Part shown: piece after piece, positions 35,401 through 47,655 of the stretch
Layout of the letters: each line of letters begins with the position of its first letter
Numbering within the stretch: the first letter of the stretch is position 1
Position numbers and translations under genes: made by a program
Notes under the pieces: model-generated
What the model saw: the letters and a program-made list of their open reading frames with translations, nothing else
The model's database searches: none
What the model was told of the DNA's origin: nothing
From: Copromyces sp. CBS 386.78
Taxonomy: Eukaryota > Ascomycota > Sordariomycetes > Sordariales > Sordariaceae
Length of the DNA stretch: 64,000 nucleotides
Reading direction: 5' to 3'
Assembly: GCA_030685235.1 (NCBI GenBank)
Contig: MU839149.1
Coordinates: 124,001 to 188,000 of the forward strand

Positions 35401-38400
35401 ATTCTACCTACCTCGAAAGAAGAAGACAAGAACTTGAAGAAGAGATATGCCGTATTCAACGACGACGGCAGTCTTGCTGAGCTCAAGGGTTTCGAAGTGA
35501 AGCGAAGAGGCGAATTGAAGCTCATCAAGATCTTCCAGCAGCAGATTTTCAAGTTTTTCCTGGAGGGTACCACCCTGGCGGAATGCTATACTGCTGTCGC
35601 CAAGGTCGCGAACCGCTGGCTTGATGTACTCCATAGCAAGGGTGCAACACTTGCGGACGAAGAACTCATGGAACTGATTTCGGAGAACCGCAGCATGAGC
35701 AAGACGTTGGAGGAGTACGGAAGTCAAAAGTCAACATCCATCACCACTGCCAAGCGTCTTGCGGACTTTTTGGGCGAGAAGATGGTCAAAGACAAGGGCT
35801 TGAACTGCAAGTTTATTATTTGCGCTCGGCCCAAGAATGCCCCGGTTACTGAACGAGCGGTGCCCGTTGCCATCTTCTCGGCCGAGGAGGCAACGAAGAG
35901 GATGTATCTCAAAAAATGGCTCAAGGAGGAGCCTGCCGATACCGACCCTCGAGCACTCCTTGACTGGGATTACTATCTCGAACGTCTCGGGTCCGTCATC
36001 CAGAAGCTTATCACCATCCCAGCCGCTCTGCAAAAGGTTCGCAACCCGGTACCGCGTGTGCCACATCCGGACTGGCTGCAGCGGAGGATCAACATCAAGG
36101 AGGATAAGATGAAGCAAAAGAAGCTCACTGACTTGTTCGGGCCTACCACCAAAGGCCCCTTGCAAGACATTACCCGCCTCGCCAACGGTACCCAGCTAGA
36201 CGATATGGAGGATTTCGGGAACTTGCTGAAGCCCAAGACTGTCAGTGATGCCATTTCTGCCACGCAGAAAACGGCGTCGGCCCAGAAACGGAAGGATCCG
36301 GAGCCAGCAGCGGCCGAGAACCTGGACCCGTTTGCGGCGCTTCCTAAGAAGATGCCGTCGCCCAGCGAGGATTACGCCGCTTTCTTGGAGTACCAGAAGC
36401 AAAAGTGGAAGCTCCAGAAGCAGGCAAGGGCTCGTAGGCGGCATTTGTTCGGCGAGAAGCGTGGCAATGCCCAGAGTAACATCCAGCAGACGTTCCGCAG
36501 TCAGGCCGAGATGACATTCCGAAACACTTGGCAGTTGCTTCAGCTGCGGGCATCAGACAGTCCAGGCATTGTCATCGCTCATGTGCTGATCGATGCCAAG
36601 ATCCACACTCTCAAGATCAATGTGCCCCGGCAAGTATTCTTGAATTTGAAGAGCAGGGATCTGCCGGATATTGAGGTTGAGGGTTGCCATGTTGAACAGG
36701 TCAGCCATACTTTGCCTAATGGCCATTCATCTGTGCATCTCTTCAAGCTTACGGTGCCGGAGGACATCTACTTTGCTGAAGCAGAAAAGTTCTCTCTCCT
36801 GTTCAACCATCCCAGTGTGGAAGGCGTGTATGAGAAGCAGCTACCGCTCAACATGCGCGCCCTTCTTCAGCTTGGAAATCTTTGCACCATTGACGATAGC
36901 CAAGCTGGGGTGCTTGGAAAGGGTCTTGACCAAGGATTCGACCTGTCCGGGTTGAAGAGGCCACTCAAGCCGAGGGAGTACCTGGGCGGTGCCCGTATGG
37001 CCTACATCTATCTGTCCCACATTAGTGCTGGTGAGCGTCAGATCTTTGGTCTTTTCTCCACCACCAGTGACCAAGCCCATGTCATTATTCAGCAGAGGAC
37101 TAAGGATGGAGGGCAAGACTTGCCAAACATCAACAAGCTCTATGCCGACATGCTGGCAAGGAGGAACCAGGAGGCTGCCGGGGCGGATTGGCAAGAATGC
37201 TTCCCGTACCAGGAGAAGTTGAACATCAAGATCACCCAGGTCACCACCCGGCGGAAAGCATTCCTTGAGGTTGGTGATATTGTCAAGAAACTCAGGAAGG
37301 AAGAGTCTGGACCGACTATGGTGGTCGTCCAATCCTCGCAGCGCAATCTCTTGGTTCACGAGATCCCCATCTTGGGAGAGTTCCCTGTCATGCCATTGCG
37401 GTACGATCAAGGGGACAGCTCACTGCCCCCATTGGGATGGCAGAGCGTGGTGGCCCGTCGGTTGGTCAACCACTACCTCAGCCTGGGTTCCTGGATCACG
37501 CATATGACGGCTCTTGCTCGATACGGCGACGTACCGCTATGCAACTTGGAGCGAGACGATCCCCGATTCCTGATCGATATCGCATATGCTCGCCGGCTCA
37601 TGGCCAACAATGTCGTGCTCTGGTGGTCGCCGAGTCCGCGCCCCGACCACGCTGGATACGAAAAGGATGATGTGGTTGGCCCCCTCGACCAGGTCCAGAT
37701 GCCGTCTGTCAACAATCCCGGCACTTATGCCTCGGTGTGTATAGATCTCGAGGTGCGGAACTTGGCCATCAACACCATCCTCACTTCTTCGCTCATCAAT
37801 GAGCTGGAAGGTGCGGACAGCATTTCGTTCAATCCCGCAGCCGATTCGAACGGTAATGGAGACGGCGAAGAGTTCCTCTACTCGGAGAACGCCTTTGCCA
37901 ATGCTGGCGTGCAGGTGCTCCGCGAGATGGTCAAGTCGTGGTGGGCAGAAGCTTGCAAAGGGTCCACCATGGCCGACGTGATGGTCCAGCACTTGGTCCG
38001 TTGGGTTGAGTCTCCAGCCTCGTGTCTGTACGACCGTGCTCTGCACTACTACGTTCAGATGATGAGCCGCAAGGCGCTCCTCCAGCTCATGGCCGATTTC
38101 CGTCGCGTGGGATCGCATGTCATATTTGCCAGTTCCAACAGACTTCTCCTGCAGACTACCAAGTCCGAGGTCGGCAATGCTTACGCCTATTCCCAGTACA
38201 TCCTCAAGAGCATCAAGGGTAAACCGCTCTTTCACTTTATCGATCTTGAAATCAAGGAGTACTGGGACTACCTGGTGTGGTACGACGAGTTCAACTACGG
38301 CGGCAAAGCGACACAAGAAGTTCTCGAGCAGGATGAGCAAAACCTGCAAATGATCATGCACTGGCAAATGGCCACCTTCCTCCCCGTCCGTCTGCAGCCC

Positions 38401-39393
38401 ATCTTCCGCGACTGGGTCGTCGAGTTCATCCAGCTCATGCATAGCATCAAACGGCCCTCCTTCGGCAGCGACCCAACATCCACGCCGCGTCTCACCCAAC
38501 TGCCCGTCAACATGCGGCGTGGCAACGGCGGCAATCCAGGCGAGGACGGCGCCGGCGGCATCGGGCAAATCATCCTCGGCAAAGCCTTTGAGAAGCCACT
38601 GAAAAAAGAAATCGCCAATCTCATCAACACCCAAAAGCGCGAGCTCCTGCATCCGGAGCTGGCAGGCGATTACACCTTCCCGCAACTACCGGGGTCTCAT
38701 CTGTCTCATCTGTCTTGGTCTACGTCCAAGTCTACTACCAAGAATGCTGCTGCAGGCAAAAAAGTAGCAGCGTCGGCCAACCCGGTCCTCGAGCTCGTCA
38801 AGGCCCTGATGCAAGTTTTGTCGCTAGACAAGAACATTATGCTCGAGGCGAGGTTGCTGCGCAAGGAACTGCTTGCCATGTTCGACGTGCGCGAGTTCAG
38901 CAAGGACGGCGCATTCCAGAATCCGTCTGAGAGTCTGAGGTTGGCGCAGTTTAGCTGCGATAATTGCACCATGGCTAGGGATATTGATCTCTGCCGAGAC
39001 GAGGATTTTATGGGCTCTGCTATATCTGGGTCTGAAGTCCCAGGAGGAGCGGCGGAGCTGGAAGGTGCACAACAACAGCAACAACAAGAAAAGGGAAGAT
39101 GGAAGTGCCCCTACTGCGAAATGGACTACGACCGCAACGAAATCGAGGAGAGACTGGTGGCCGAGGTGGAGGCCATGGTGGTGGAGTGGACGACGCAGGA
39201 CCTCAAGTGTGGCAGGTGCGGGGCGCTGAGGGTGAATGAGTTCATGGAGCATTGTACGTGTTCTGGGGAGTGGAAGGAGCTGGTTAAGCGGGAGGAGGTG
39301 ATGAGGAGGCTGAAGGTGTATAGGAATGTGGCGAGGTATTATGGGTTGAGGATGTTGGGCGATGTGGTGGAGGGGGTTGTTGGGGGGCTGTGA
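32410..39393 (+). CDS. pol2: DNA polymerase epsilon catalytic subunit
   Basis: Exons 32410-33035, 33102-33247 and 33302-39393 (introns 66 and 54 bp) encode 2287 residues, the expected size. The exonuclease has D294-x-E296 in AYDIETTK and YNGDFFDW near 381-388. Polymerase motif A is DVASMYPNI with D644, motif B is NSFYGYVMRKG near 832, and motif C is ELDTDGIW with D879 and D881, where epsilon characteristically has DTDG rather than DTDS. The C-terminal half is the inactive exo/pol module. The end carries CysA (C2143, C2146, C2193 region) and CysB (C2227 GRC, then CTC near the end) for binding the B subunit. A short poly-Gln insert interrupts CysA. This is the leading-strand replicase, acting in the nucleus. 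The intron positions were chosen to restore the conserved VPYHVRV...DIRVARWYHVEA order. Confidence 0.97.
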
Positions 39394-39478
39394 TGTGCTT
39401 CTTTCTACCGTAGGCGTTTTGAGGGTTATGGGAGTTGCCTTGTACGTGTGTATCTTGGAAAGCATTTCCATGCAGATG

Positions 39479-39480
<2 letters not shown>

Positions 39481-39528
<48 letters not shown>

Positions 39529-39713
39529 AAAAAATTTTTTTAAATTTTTTTTTTAAATAAAAAATAAAGTTAAATAGAGGGCCCACCGAACCTTAACCCG
39601 GGGGAAAAAAACCCCCAAGAAAATGCGCGCNNNNNNNNNNCCACGCTTGGGGTTTGTCGGGTCTGTGGATTGGCAGTGTGCGTGTTTTTGTTGTTATTTT
39701 TTTTTTTTTTGTT

Positions 39714-39745
<32 letters not shown>
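39481..39745. other. Homopolymer-flanked assembly gap (10 N)
   Basis: 44 T at 39481-39524 are followed by A/T homopolymer sequence and then an odd stretch of homopolymer blocks (GGGCCC, CCCGGGGGAAAAAAACCCCC). Ten N occupy 39631-39640, and more T runs (12 and about 30) lie at 39690-39745. This pattern suggests collapsed or low-quality sequence on both sides of a scaffold join. The true distance and content are unknown. Confidence 0.9.
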
Positions 39746-39747
<2 letters not shown>

Positions 39748-41546
39748 TTTTTTTGTTTATCTCAAGCTTCCGTCTTTGGCTGGTCACCTCAGTGTTGATA
39801 TCCCCTGGTTGAAGCTTCAAGCTGGCGAGAAGTGCGAGAAGTTCAACATTTATCGGCCCGGAATACGTCAGATAGGCGTCAATCCAAGACCATGAGAGCA
39901 TCGGTCAACATGTCAACTCGGACGCAAGAAAGAAATTGCACATGGCATTGTTTGTTATTATGTTGTATCCTTGCGGCATACTTTTGTTCGCTCTTGAAGG
40001 ACCCCTGTCGGTAAGTGTTTCCAGGTTATTAATGGCTGTGTGGGGCGCAGTGTTACCTGAAAATACAGGGTATTTTAACAGAGACTAACAGAATTAAAGT
40101 ATTAATACCTGCAAATATTGATAGCGACTTGTTTGCGCTTCGGCGCTAAAAAGTTCCCCCGGTGTTACATGGGCTGAAGAGCTTAATTGAACCTCCGTCA
40201 AACGTCCCAACATCAAACCAACACCAAACAACAACACGACATGGTCGCATTGGTGGACATTTCGCAACAATGCTAAAAAGAGGACTCCTTCTCTTTATCA
40301 GGAGCCAACCTTCCTCGTCAAGCCAGATTCTTCACCAGCGCACGCTGACATGTTGGACAGTCGTCTCAGTAAACGACCGCCAACCACCATCATATCGTCG
40401 TCGCCCAACCACTAGACGACGAGAGGATTCGAGATGATGCGTAAAGCTTACCTCTGGACCCGAGGTCTTTTCGGCAATGATACATCATCTTGAACCTCCA
40501 AAAGCCCAATATTACACTCGCTCACTCATCCGCTCCAGTCTAACGCAAAATGTGCCCTCCCGATTTCTGCGCTTTCTGGACATGTCAAGAGGCACTTCCT
40601 TCCACTTGCACATGCTTGCTGCATAGTACAGCCAGCCCGCTTGGCTTGACGGCGTCCAATAGCGGCGGCCCCAAATCACAGTTGTCGGCTTTTCACAGCA
40701 TGACTACACCGTGTGAAAAATGAACGGCCAGGGAAGAACCTCGCCGCTCGGTTCATCGGCAGCCATGTTGGGCTGGTACCGCTTCCGCTGTCATATCACT
40801 GGGCAAATGAGACGCCGGGTGGTAGGACCATTCAGACCGCCTTATCTCAGCTCAGCCCTAAAAGAACAACCGAGCCCATCGACGCAAGCCATGAGAGACG
40901 CCAACGGCCTTTTATTCCGCCAATCATATTACCGCATAAAATGAGAGCAAACAATTTCTTTGGCTTTCTTCGAGACGTTCTAGCTAGCCACAGGTCAAGT
41001 GTTTAACAGCTAACAACTGGTCGGCTTGCTTTTTTTTTTTTTTTACCGTGTCTCTTCACTTGCCTAGGTATCTACCTGCCTAACTACCAACATAGCCGAG
41101 CCGTAAAGCACAACTCACATTGCTCATGTATGGATGCCACCACTTTCCCGTTTCTGGTACAACAAGCTAATGCATCTCTCAGCTCAGCGACGGTAATCAG
41201 ATCGTTATCCCCCCATCAACCCTCGCCGGGAGCCTTCATCCGGGATTTGTGAGCGCTCCCTGGTATTGGGGTGGGAACGGTACACACCACGTGCGCCTTC
41301 TTGATCCAGGCACTGGCTACTGCCTGACTCAGGTTGATTCAAGCTACGGCAGGCGTAAGTCTGGCCGGCCTCAAGTCCTGTATTTAGCTGGACTCTGGCC
41401 TCCACAGTAGATTGGAAGGCCATCTTCTACCAATACATCATCTTTGCCAGTACCTTTGTACTGTACCCGTCACAGGATTCCTCGATTTTGATCCATTTCG
41501 AGCTAAAAGGTCCACCCAGAATATCATTATGAGTTTTACGCAGAGC

Positions 41547-41597
41547 CGCCCCGGCATGATTAACGGAGCAGCGCCCCGGCATGATTATACGGAGCAG
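41547..41597. repeat. Tandem duplication of about 26 bp
   Basis: Two adjacent copies of CGCCCCGGCATGATTA followed by ACGGAGCAG, the second with a 1-2 base insertion (TA to TATA). They lie in intergenic DNA and have no coding role. Confidence 0.75.
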
Positions 41598-42255
41598 CCG
41601 AGGAGCCGGGAAGATGAAGAGGAGAGCTGTGATGGCGGACCTTTGACCCTTTTGGTTACGAGTCCATCTTCGCCTCACTAGCTTCACCTTACCTCAGTCT
41701 ACCTCACCGTGCATGGCGCTCATCATCTAGTGATGAGAGAAGGAGAGGAAAAGAACCGGCCCATACTATTGTCATTGAGGCAGCCATCTCACTCAAACGT
41801 CATGGTTTAGCACACTCAAGGTGGCTCAACGATAGCGGATTTCACTTAGATTGCCTAGTAGGGCCTTATCTGGTGGCCTCCTTTGTTGTTCTGATGTTGT
41901 TTTCTTATCCCGAGCTTCATCTTCCCTATCAACGATGAGTTATTGAAAGCTTGATATCACCCCGCAAACTCAAACCTTAATCCCTACTCTTCCTTCCGTT
42001 ATCCTCAATTCCTCTTTTCTTTGACTCATAGTGCCTTTCTCACCACCAGTGGTCTCCTGTCCTAGTTTTCCATCGTTGCTAGGCAAGATCTGACCTCGAG
42101 ACATCACCATATCCCACGTAACATCCGGTCCGTTTGCTTCGACAGTTCACTTATATAACGCCGGTGCTACTCCTGGGAGATATCAGCGTCCAGCTACAGT
42201 TGATTTCACTCCTCATTCGATCTTTCGTTTCCAAAGCGAGGAAAAACCAGTACCG

Positions 42256-45200
42256 ATGGCCGAACAACACCAGCAGCCAGCCCACCACCAAAATGACCCG
42301 GAAAAGCGCGATAGTGGGTCGCCTACGTCCGACGTCCTGCCCCCAATGGCGCTACTAATAGCCTCCCATCATCCGCCTGGACCTCATCGCTCGTACTCGG
42401 AACCCGTCCCGATGATCAACCAGCACCACCATACTCGCCAGCCGCCACGCGCGGGGACCTCTTCAACCAATGACGATGAGGAGGTCTTAGTCCGCGTCCT
42501 CGACCCCTCCAAGCTCGAAGAAAACATACCCTCGTTCGAAGACTGGAAGCCCGGCAAGCAGGAGCTGGCAGTCATGATCACCATGGCCGTAATCAGTCTT
42601 ATGGTCGCGCTCGACGCCACCATCCTCGTGTCCGTCCTGCCTACACTGGCCGAAGACTTTGGAGGAACCTCGACGGACGCCTTCTGGGCGGGGACGTCCT
42701 ATCTCCTCACGTGCGCTGTGTGCCAGCCCTTCATCGCGGCCTTGTCGGACATTTTTGGGCGCAAGGAGATGCTCTTCGCCAGTGTCCTGCTCTTCACTCT
42801 GGGCACGGCTCTGTGCGCACCCATTGCCAAGGGCTTTGCAGTGTTCTTTGCTGGCAGATCAGTGCAGGGAATCGGGGGTGGTGGGATCATCACCATGGGC
42901 CAGGTCATCTTTGCGGACGTCGTGCCGCTGAGGCAGAGGCCAAAGTATTTTGCGATTGTGCTGGCAGCGTGGGCGCTGGGGAGCGTGCTGGGACCGTTGA
43001 TTGGAGGGCTCTTTGTTGAACATGCGATTTGGAGGTGGTGCTTCTATTTGAACGTGAGTTTGCGGTTTCTCGAAGTTAGTAGGGGACTATAATCGCTAAT
43101 GAAAACAATAGTTCCCCTTTTGCGCAATGGGCTTGCTTCTTGTGCCCGCCTTTGTCAAACTCACCACCAAGAAAACCTCTCTGGGCTCCAAGCTGGCCAG
43201 AGTCGACTGGCTCGGAGGCTTCCTCTTCATCGGAGGACTGACCAGCTTCCTCGTCGGCATGTCCTGGGCTGGTATCCAGTTCGAGTGGCGCAGCGTGCAG
43301 ACCATCGTGCCTATGACCGTTGGCGGCGTCAGTGTCCTTGGCTCTTTCATCTGGGAGAGATACGGCGCCCGTGAACCCTTCCTTCGCGCATCACTCTTCC
43401 GCTCGCGCTCCGCCATTGCTGCCTATGGCTGTGCCCTGTTCCAGGGTCTCATTCTGTTCTGCGCCCTCTACTACGTGCCCTTCTACTTCACTGCCGTTCG
43501 CTTCACCTCGCCCACCCAGTCCGGTCTCAACATCTTCCCCGTCACCTGCCTTCTCCTTCCAGGATCGATCATCATCTCTCTCATGACGTCCCGTCTGGGA
43601 CGCTTCCGCTGGTCCATCTGGAGCGGCTGGGTGCTCGCGACCATCGGCTGTGGTCTGCTTCACTACCTGAGGCAAGACACCAAGACGGCCATCTGGGCCG
43701 TGATCCTCGCCATCTTCGGAATCGGCCACGGCATGCTCCTGACGAGCGTCAACGTCGGCATCCAAGCCATTAGCCGGGTCGAGGACGCCGGCAGCGCCGC
43801 GGCCATGTACGCCTTTATGCGCACGCTCGGCATGTCTCTCGGCGTCGCCATCGGCGGCACCGTGTTCCAGAACGTAATGGTCAAGCGGCTCGGGGAGCTC
43901 GGCTTGCCCGTCGAGATCGCCCACAATTCGGAGCAGTTCGTCCGCCAGATGGCGGCCATGGACCCCAGCGATCCCGTGCGCGTCGGCGCCCTTGAGGCGT
44001 ACGTTGCCGGTTTCCATGGCGTCTACTGGACCATCACCGGCGCCGGTGTGGCCGCGCTGATCTGCAGCCTGTTCATCCAGCGCCATAGCATGGATAAGAT
44101 CCTCGAGTCCAAGTTCGTCTTGCGCGGCGCAAAGGTGCCGCCTGTCATGTTCACTAATGCAAAGCCGGGACAGACGGTGACAGCACCGGCGCCTGTCACG
44201 GCTGTTGTGTCGAATCCGCACAGCAACAACAACAACAACAACCACCATGGTGGTAGTGCCGCCATAGCTGATATGCATGCCGCAGCCAATCCTTCGCGCA
44301 ATAGCGAAAGACTGCCCAGACTATTTGGTGGTGGCGGTGGTGCCACCCATTCCCCCGTCCCATTAAAGCCAGCTTCGACAAAGTCCACCGGTACCGATAC
44401 GGACAGCAGCAATGGGAAAGAAGCAGCGGTAGAAGAGCATAACAACAGTAACGGTACCTACGACTGCGCGCCTTCCTCGTCCACCAGTACGGATAACAAG
44501 CGGGCTGTTGAGCAGACTCAATCGCAGAAGCAACCGCAGTCGCAAGATGGAGAAGAATCCACCGATTCGGAGGCAGCTAGATGGGAGCGGGCTGTGGCTG
44601 TCACTTACTGCAATGAGCCGGATGGACAGAGATACCCCGTTTTTATGCTCACTGAGGACGCATCCCAGGCACAAGGACATCATGCGCAGGCGCAGGCGCA
44701 GCCTCAGGCACAGGAGGAGGCCGCTGTCGATGCCCAGGCTCTGAACAACGCCGGTCCAAGCGGCAGCGGAAGCGGAACCTCCAACAGACACTCAACGATC
44801 TCGACCGCCTCCCTCTCCTCTTCCTCTTCGTCATCCAGCTCCGCGGACTCAGCCGGTTCATCTCGACCATCCGCCTCTTCCTCTCTGTCGTCGTCATCAT
44901 GCGGCGTCAGTGATAAGGAAAATATCGACGACAACAACAACAACCTCTCTTCGCTCAACAACCCCGCCGACCTCGACGAGTCATTCAGAAGTGACTCCTC
45001 CTCCTCCGCCTCTGCTGACGTCGAGCTTCCCCGCGCAGGAATTCTCTTGGTTCGACAAGTCGAAGTCGTCTCTATTCCCCGAACGGAGCTGGAAGCTGCT
45101 AGGGAGGAGGAGAGGCATGCTGAGATTGAGATCCCGTCGTCGTCGTCGTCGACGAGTGAACAGAGGCTGGGGAGTGAGACTGGGAAGGTAGTGATGCCGA

Positions 45201-45415
45201 CGGATCTTGGCGATGGACAAGAGCAACGACAACATAAAGGGCAGCAACAGCAGCAGCAGGAACAGCAACAGCAACATCAACAACTACGGAAAACCTCACC
45301 ATCACTAGAAGCCAGGACTGTGTACGAAGATGCTCAGTCGGATTTGAGTGCCGGTGATGGTGAAATCACAGTAGCGGGGCCGGGGGGTGTTAGAAGGGGG
45401 ATATGGGAGGCTTAA
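42256..45415 (+). CDS. MFS transporter with very long low-complexity tail
   Basis: Exons 42256-43053 and 43112-45415 (58-bp intron, donor GTGAGT) encode 1033 residues. Residues 1-105 are hydrophilic and Pro/His-rich. About twelve to fourteen hydrophobic helices span residues 108-600 and include the drug:H+ antiporter marks LDATILVSVLPTLAEDFG, LSDIFGRKEM, RSVQGIGGGG, and WALGSVLGPLIGG with FVEHAIWRWCFYLN. These fit the 14-helix DHA2 group that exports drugs, toxins or amino acids. The last 430 residues are unlike normal members: Asn-, Ser-, Gln- and His-rich with long runs, probably cytosolic and disordered. The substrate cannot be told. It stands alone with no biosynthetic cluster around it. 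Confidence 0.85.
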
Positions 45416-47655
45416 GAGTTTGGGCAGGAGCATAATTCGATGATTGGAAAAAAAAAGGAATTTGATTGAAGGGGAGGTTGTGTTGGTTTGTAGGCGGTTT
45501 AGTTGGGATTTAATCTACTGTCATTTTCCTGGTTTGGATACACATAGGTAGGTAGTACGTACGTACACATGGGAATGTGGGATTATGTAGAAAAATTGGA
45601 TAGCATTTCTCTCTCCTTTTGTAGGTATTTACAATTACTTGTTTACAGGATACTTCAGTTCTTTCCGGTGCTTCCCTCTCTTATCCTCCAACGTCTCTCT
45701 CCTTTTTTTTCTCGTTACCCCCTGTCGTGTGTAACTGAGACTGGCGGTACGTTAAGGTATCTTTTAGGGTGTTGTTAGGACTGTCGAGGTTGTCATATAC
45801 CAAATAAGAATAGATGGTGAGATGTATGTACCTGGAGGATGTCTTGGGCGTTTGTGGTTCTGTAGATACGATAAGAGAAGAGAACCACATGCTTCCTGTC
45901 TGTTGAGTGATGGTATAACCAAGGTTGTCAGAGAGAAGAGAACGCCGTCCATTCCATAGTTTGTTCACGTTGAACATTCAACTCTGCTGTTTCTCATTGG
46001 TGGTTGGCGGTTGACGCAAACTGGCCAAGTTAGAAAGGAAGATTCATTCAGTGTTTTTAACCAGTAGAAGTACTTGTAACCACCATCGAGATGATCTCCT
46101 TAGCGGCCCGAAGAAGTTAGACGCCCTAGGCGTAGTGGCGCACCTATTTTGTCCCCGACACATTCATTCATTGTTCAAGTGACTCGACGATAGGTAGCCT
46201 CTCGCAATCAATCCCCAATTACCTCGTTTGTTTAAGTTGGGTAGATTTTTACCTTTCTTCCTGCTTTACCTCTGATATAAACAAACCCATTATCTTCTAG
46301 CAATACGCCCTGTGACGGAGCACGTCAGATAGGTACCTTATAGATTTAAGGAGAATGACACGAACTTGTCGAACGAGCACACATTACTAGACGGTAGCTA
46401 TGTAGCTATCAAGTTCACATTTTCATTTCCTTGCCCAACGGATATTCTTCCTGAAACAACTGGACGAACAGGAGACACCAAGAACGCAATCAATAAGTGA
46501 AGATCAAGGAGGAGTGCATGCAGGTATACTTACTAAGTAATGGATGGATGAGGGAACAAAAAAAAAACAAAAACAAAAAAACAACTGACTGGAAGGAAGT
46601 AGTACTTGAAAAGATGAGGAGAGTATAGAAAAGTGAAGGCCAAAACAATCTCAAGGGACTCACTTGCCCGACCGTGTCCGAGGACAGGATTCGAACGAAC
46701 CATTTCCTAGAAAGTAAAGTGACGGGGACTGACTGACTCACTCATGCAGATGTGGCCATCATCTGACAACTAACCCAACGACCCGGACCCTTGGCGACTG
46801 TAGCTTCCAGACAGAGAGCTTAAGTACTAGTCTACGGGTAGCTATCGGACTTGGTATTGGCTCATGGAACCTTTGAGGCGGCGCCCCTTATGAACCTTGT
46901 GTTCAACATGGACCTGTGTGGAGTGGGTACTTATACGTATGCTTGGCTACTGGGCCACACCTTGTATACTAACATTGGATATTCCAACATGCCTATACGA
47001 CCTTACGAAAAAAATGCTATGTTGCCTTGTACGCGAGGGCCGGGAAGATCGAGAGGCTTAGATGACTTAAGATCACTATGTATATTATCCGACAATGCTG
47101 TCTCATTATCACTGGCACCTTGCTCGTGGATAAGAAGGTGTCCATAGCGACCAGACACTCACAGCTGAATCCTTTCGAAACTCTTCTGGCTTTCAATACG
47201 ACCGAGCATAAAGATCCCTTCACCGCAAAGAGAAGATCCCATCACACAAATATCTGATACTAAAATCCAGTCGTAAGATGTTTTACCCCCTCTCCTCCTC
47301 GCGAGTCCTACCTCCCATCTCCCTTCGTGCATTATCGATAAAGCAAAGACATGAAGGAACAATCACTATGATAAGAGAGTAATGCAATGCATAACGCTAA
47401 CGCAGCGGTTTCATGATGATGATAATAAATGATATCATGGCTCAAGGGCCATGATGATAGAAGTAGAATAAATAAAGATCAAGACGTATCCATAAACCCC
47501 GGCGTTGCACCGCACCCGTTTTATCACAAATGATGTACCGGAAAACAGCCGACCGTTCCTCCTTTCCTGTAAGTAGTAAAATGATTCATTACGCCGTACA
47601 CATCCAAGATGCTCCTCCTCGCCGCGCGCGTGCGCGTCATTAAACCATTGTCAGG
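45416..47655. other. Intergenic region of 2.2 kb, no supported gene
   Basis: The 3' flanks of the MFS gene and of the convergent membrane-protein gene. Repeated TAGGTAGG/GTACGTAC motifs occur near 45546. A tRNA-like trace on the minus strand at about 46670-46790 has a good 7-bp acceptor pair and a 5-bp anticodon-type stem, but no T or D stem, so it is not called. The remaining frames are short. Confidence 0.4.

Larger units (their letters stand above)
39394..42255. other. Intergenic region with assembly gap and no supported gene
   Basis: After POL2 the sequence enters homopolymers and a gap (annotated separately) until about 39.78 kb. From 39.8 to 42.25 kb there are only short frames. Structure seen is a 26-bp tandem duplication at 41547-41597 and an interrupted T run near 41033. 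The last several hundred bases, rich in CTCT and ending in CAGTACCG, are the likely leader of the MFS gene. Confidence 0.45.

Noticed and set aside
37537..38685. 382-codon open frame on the minus strand
   Set aside because: It is antisense to the DNA polymerase epsilon gene with no recognisable domain.
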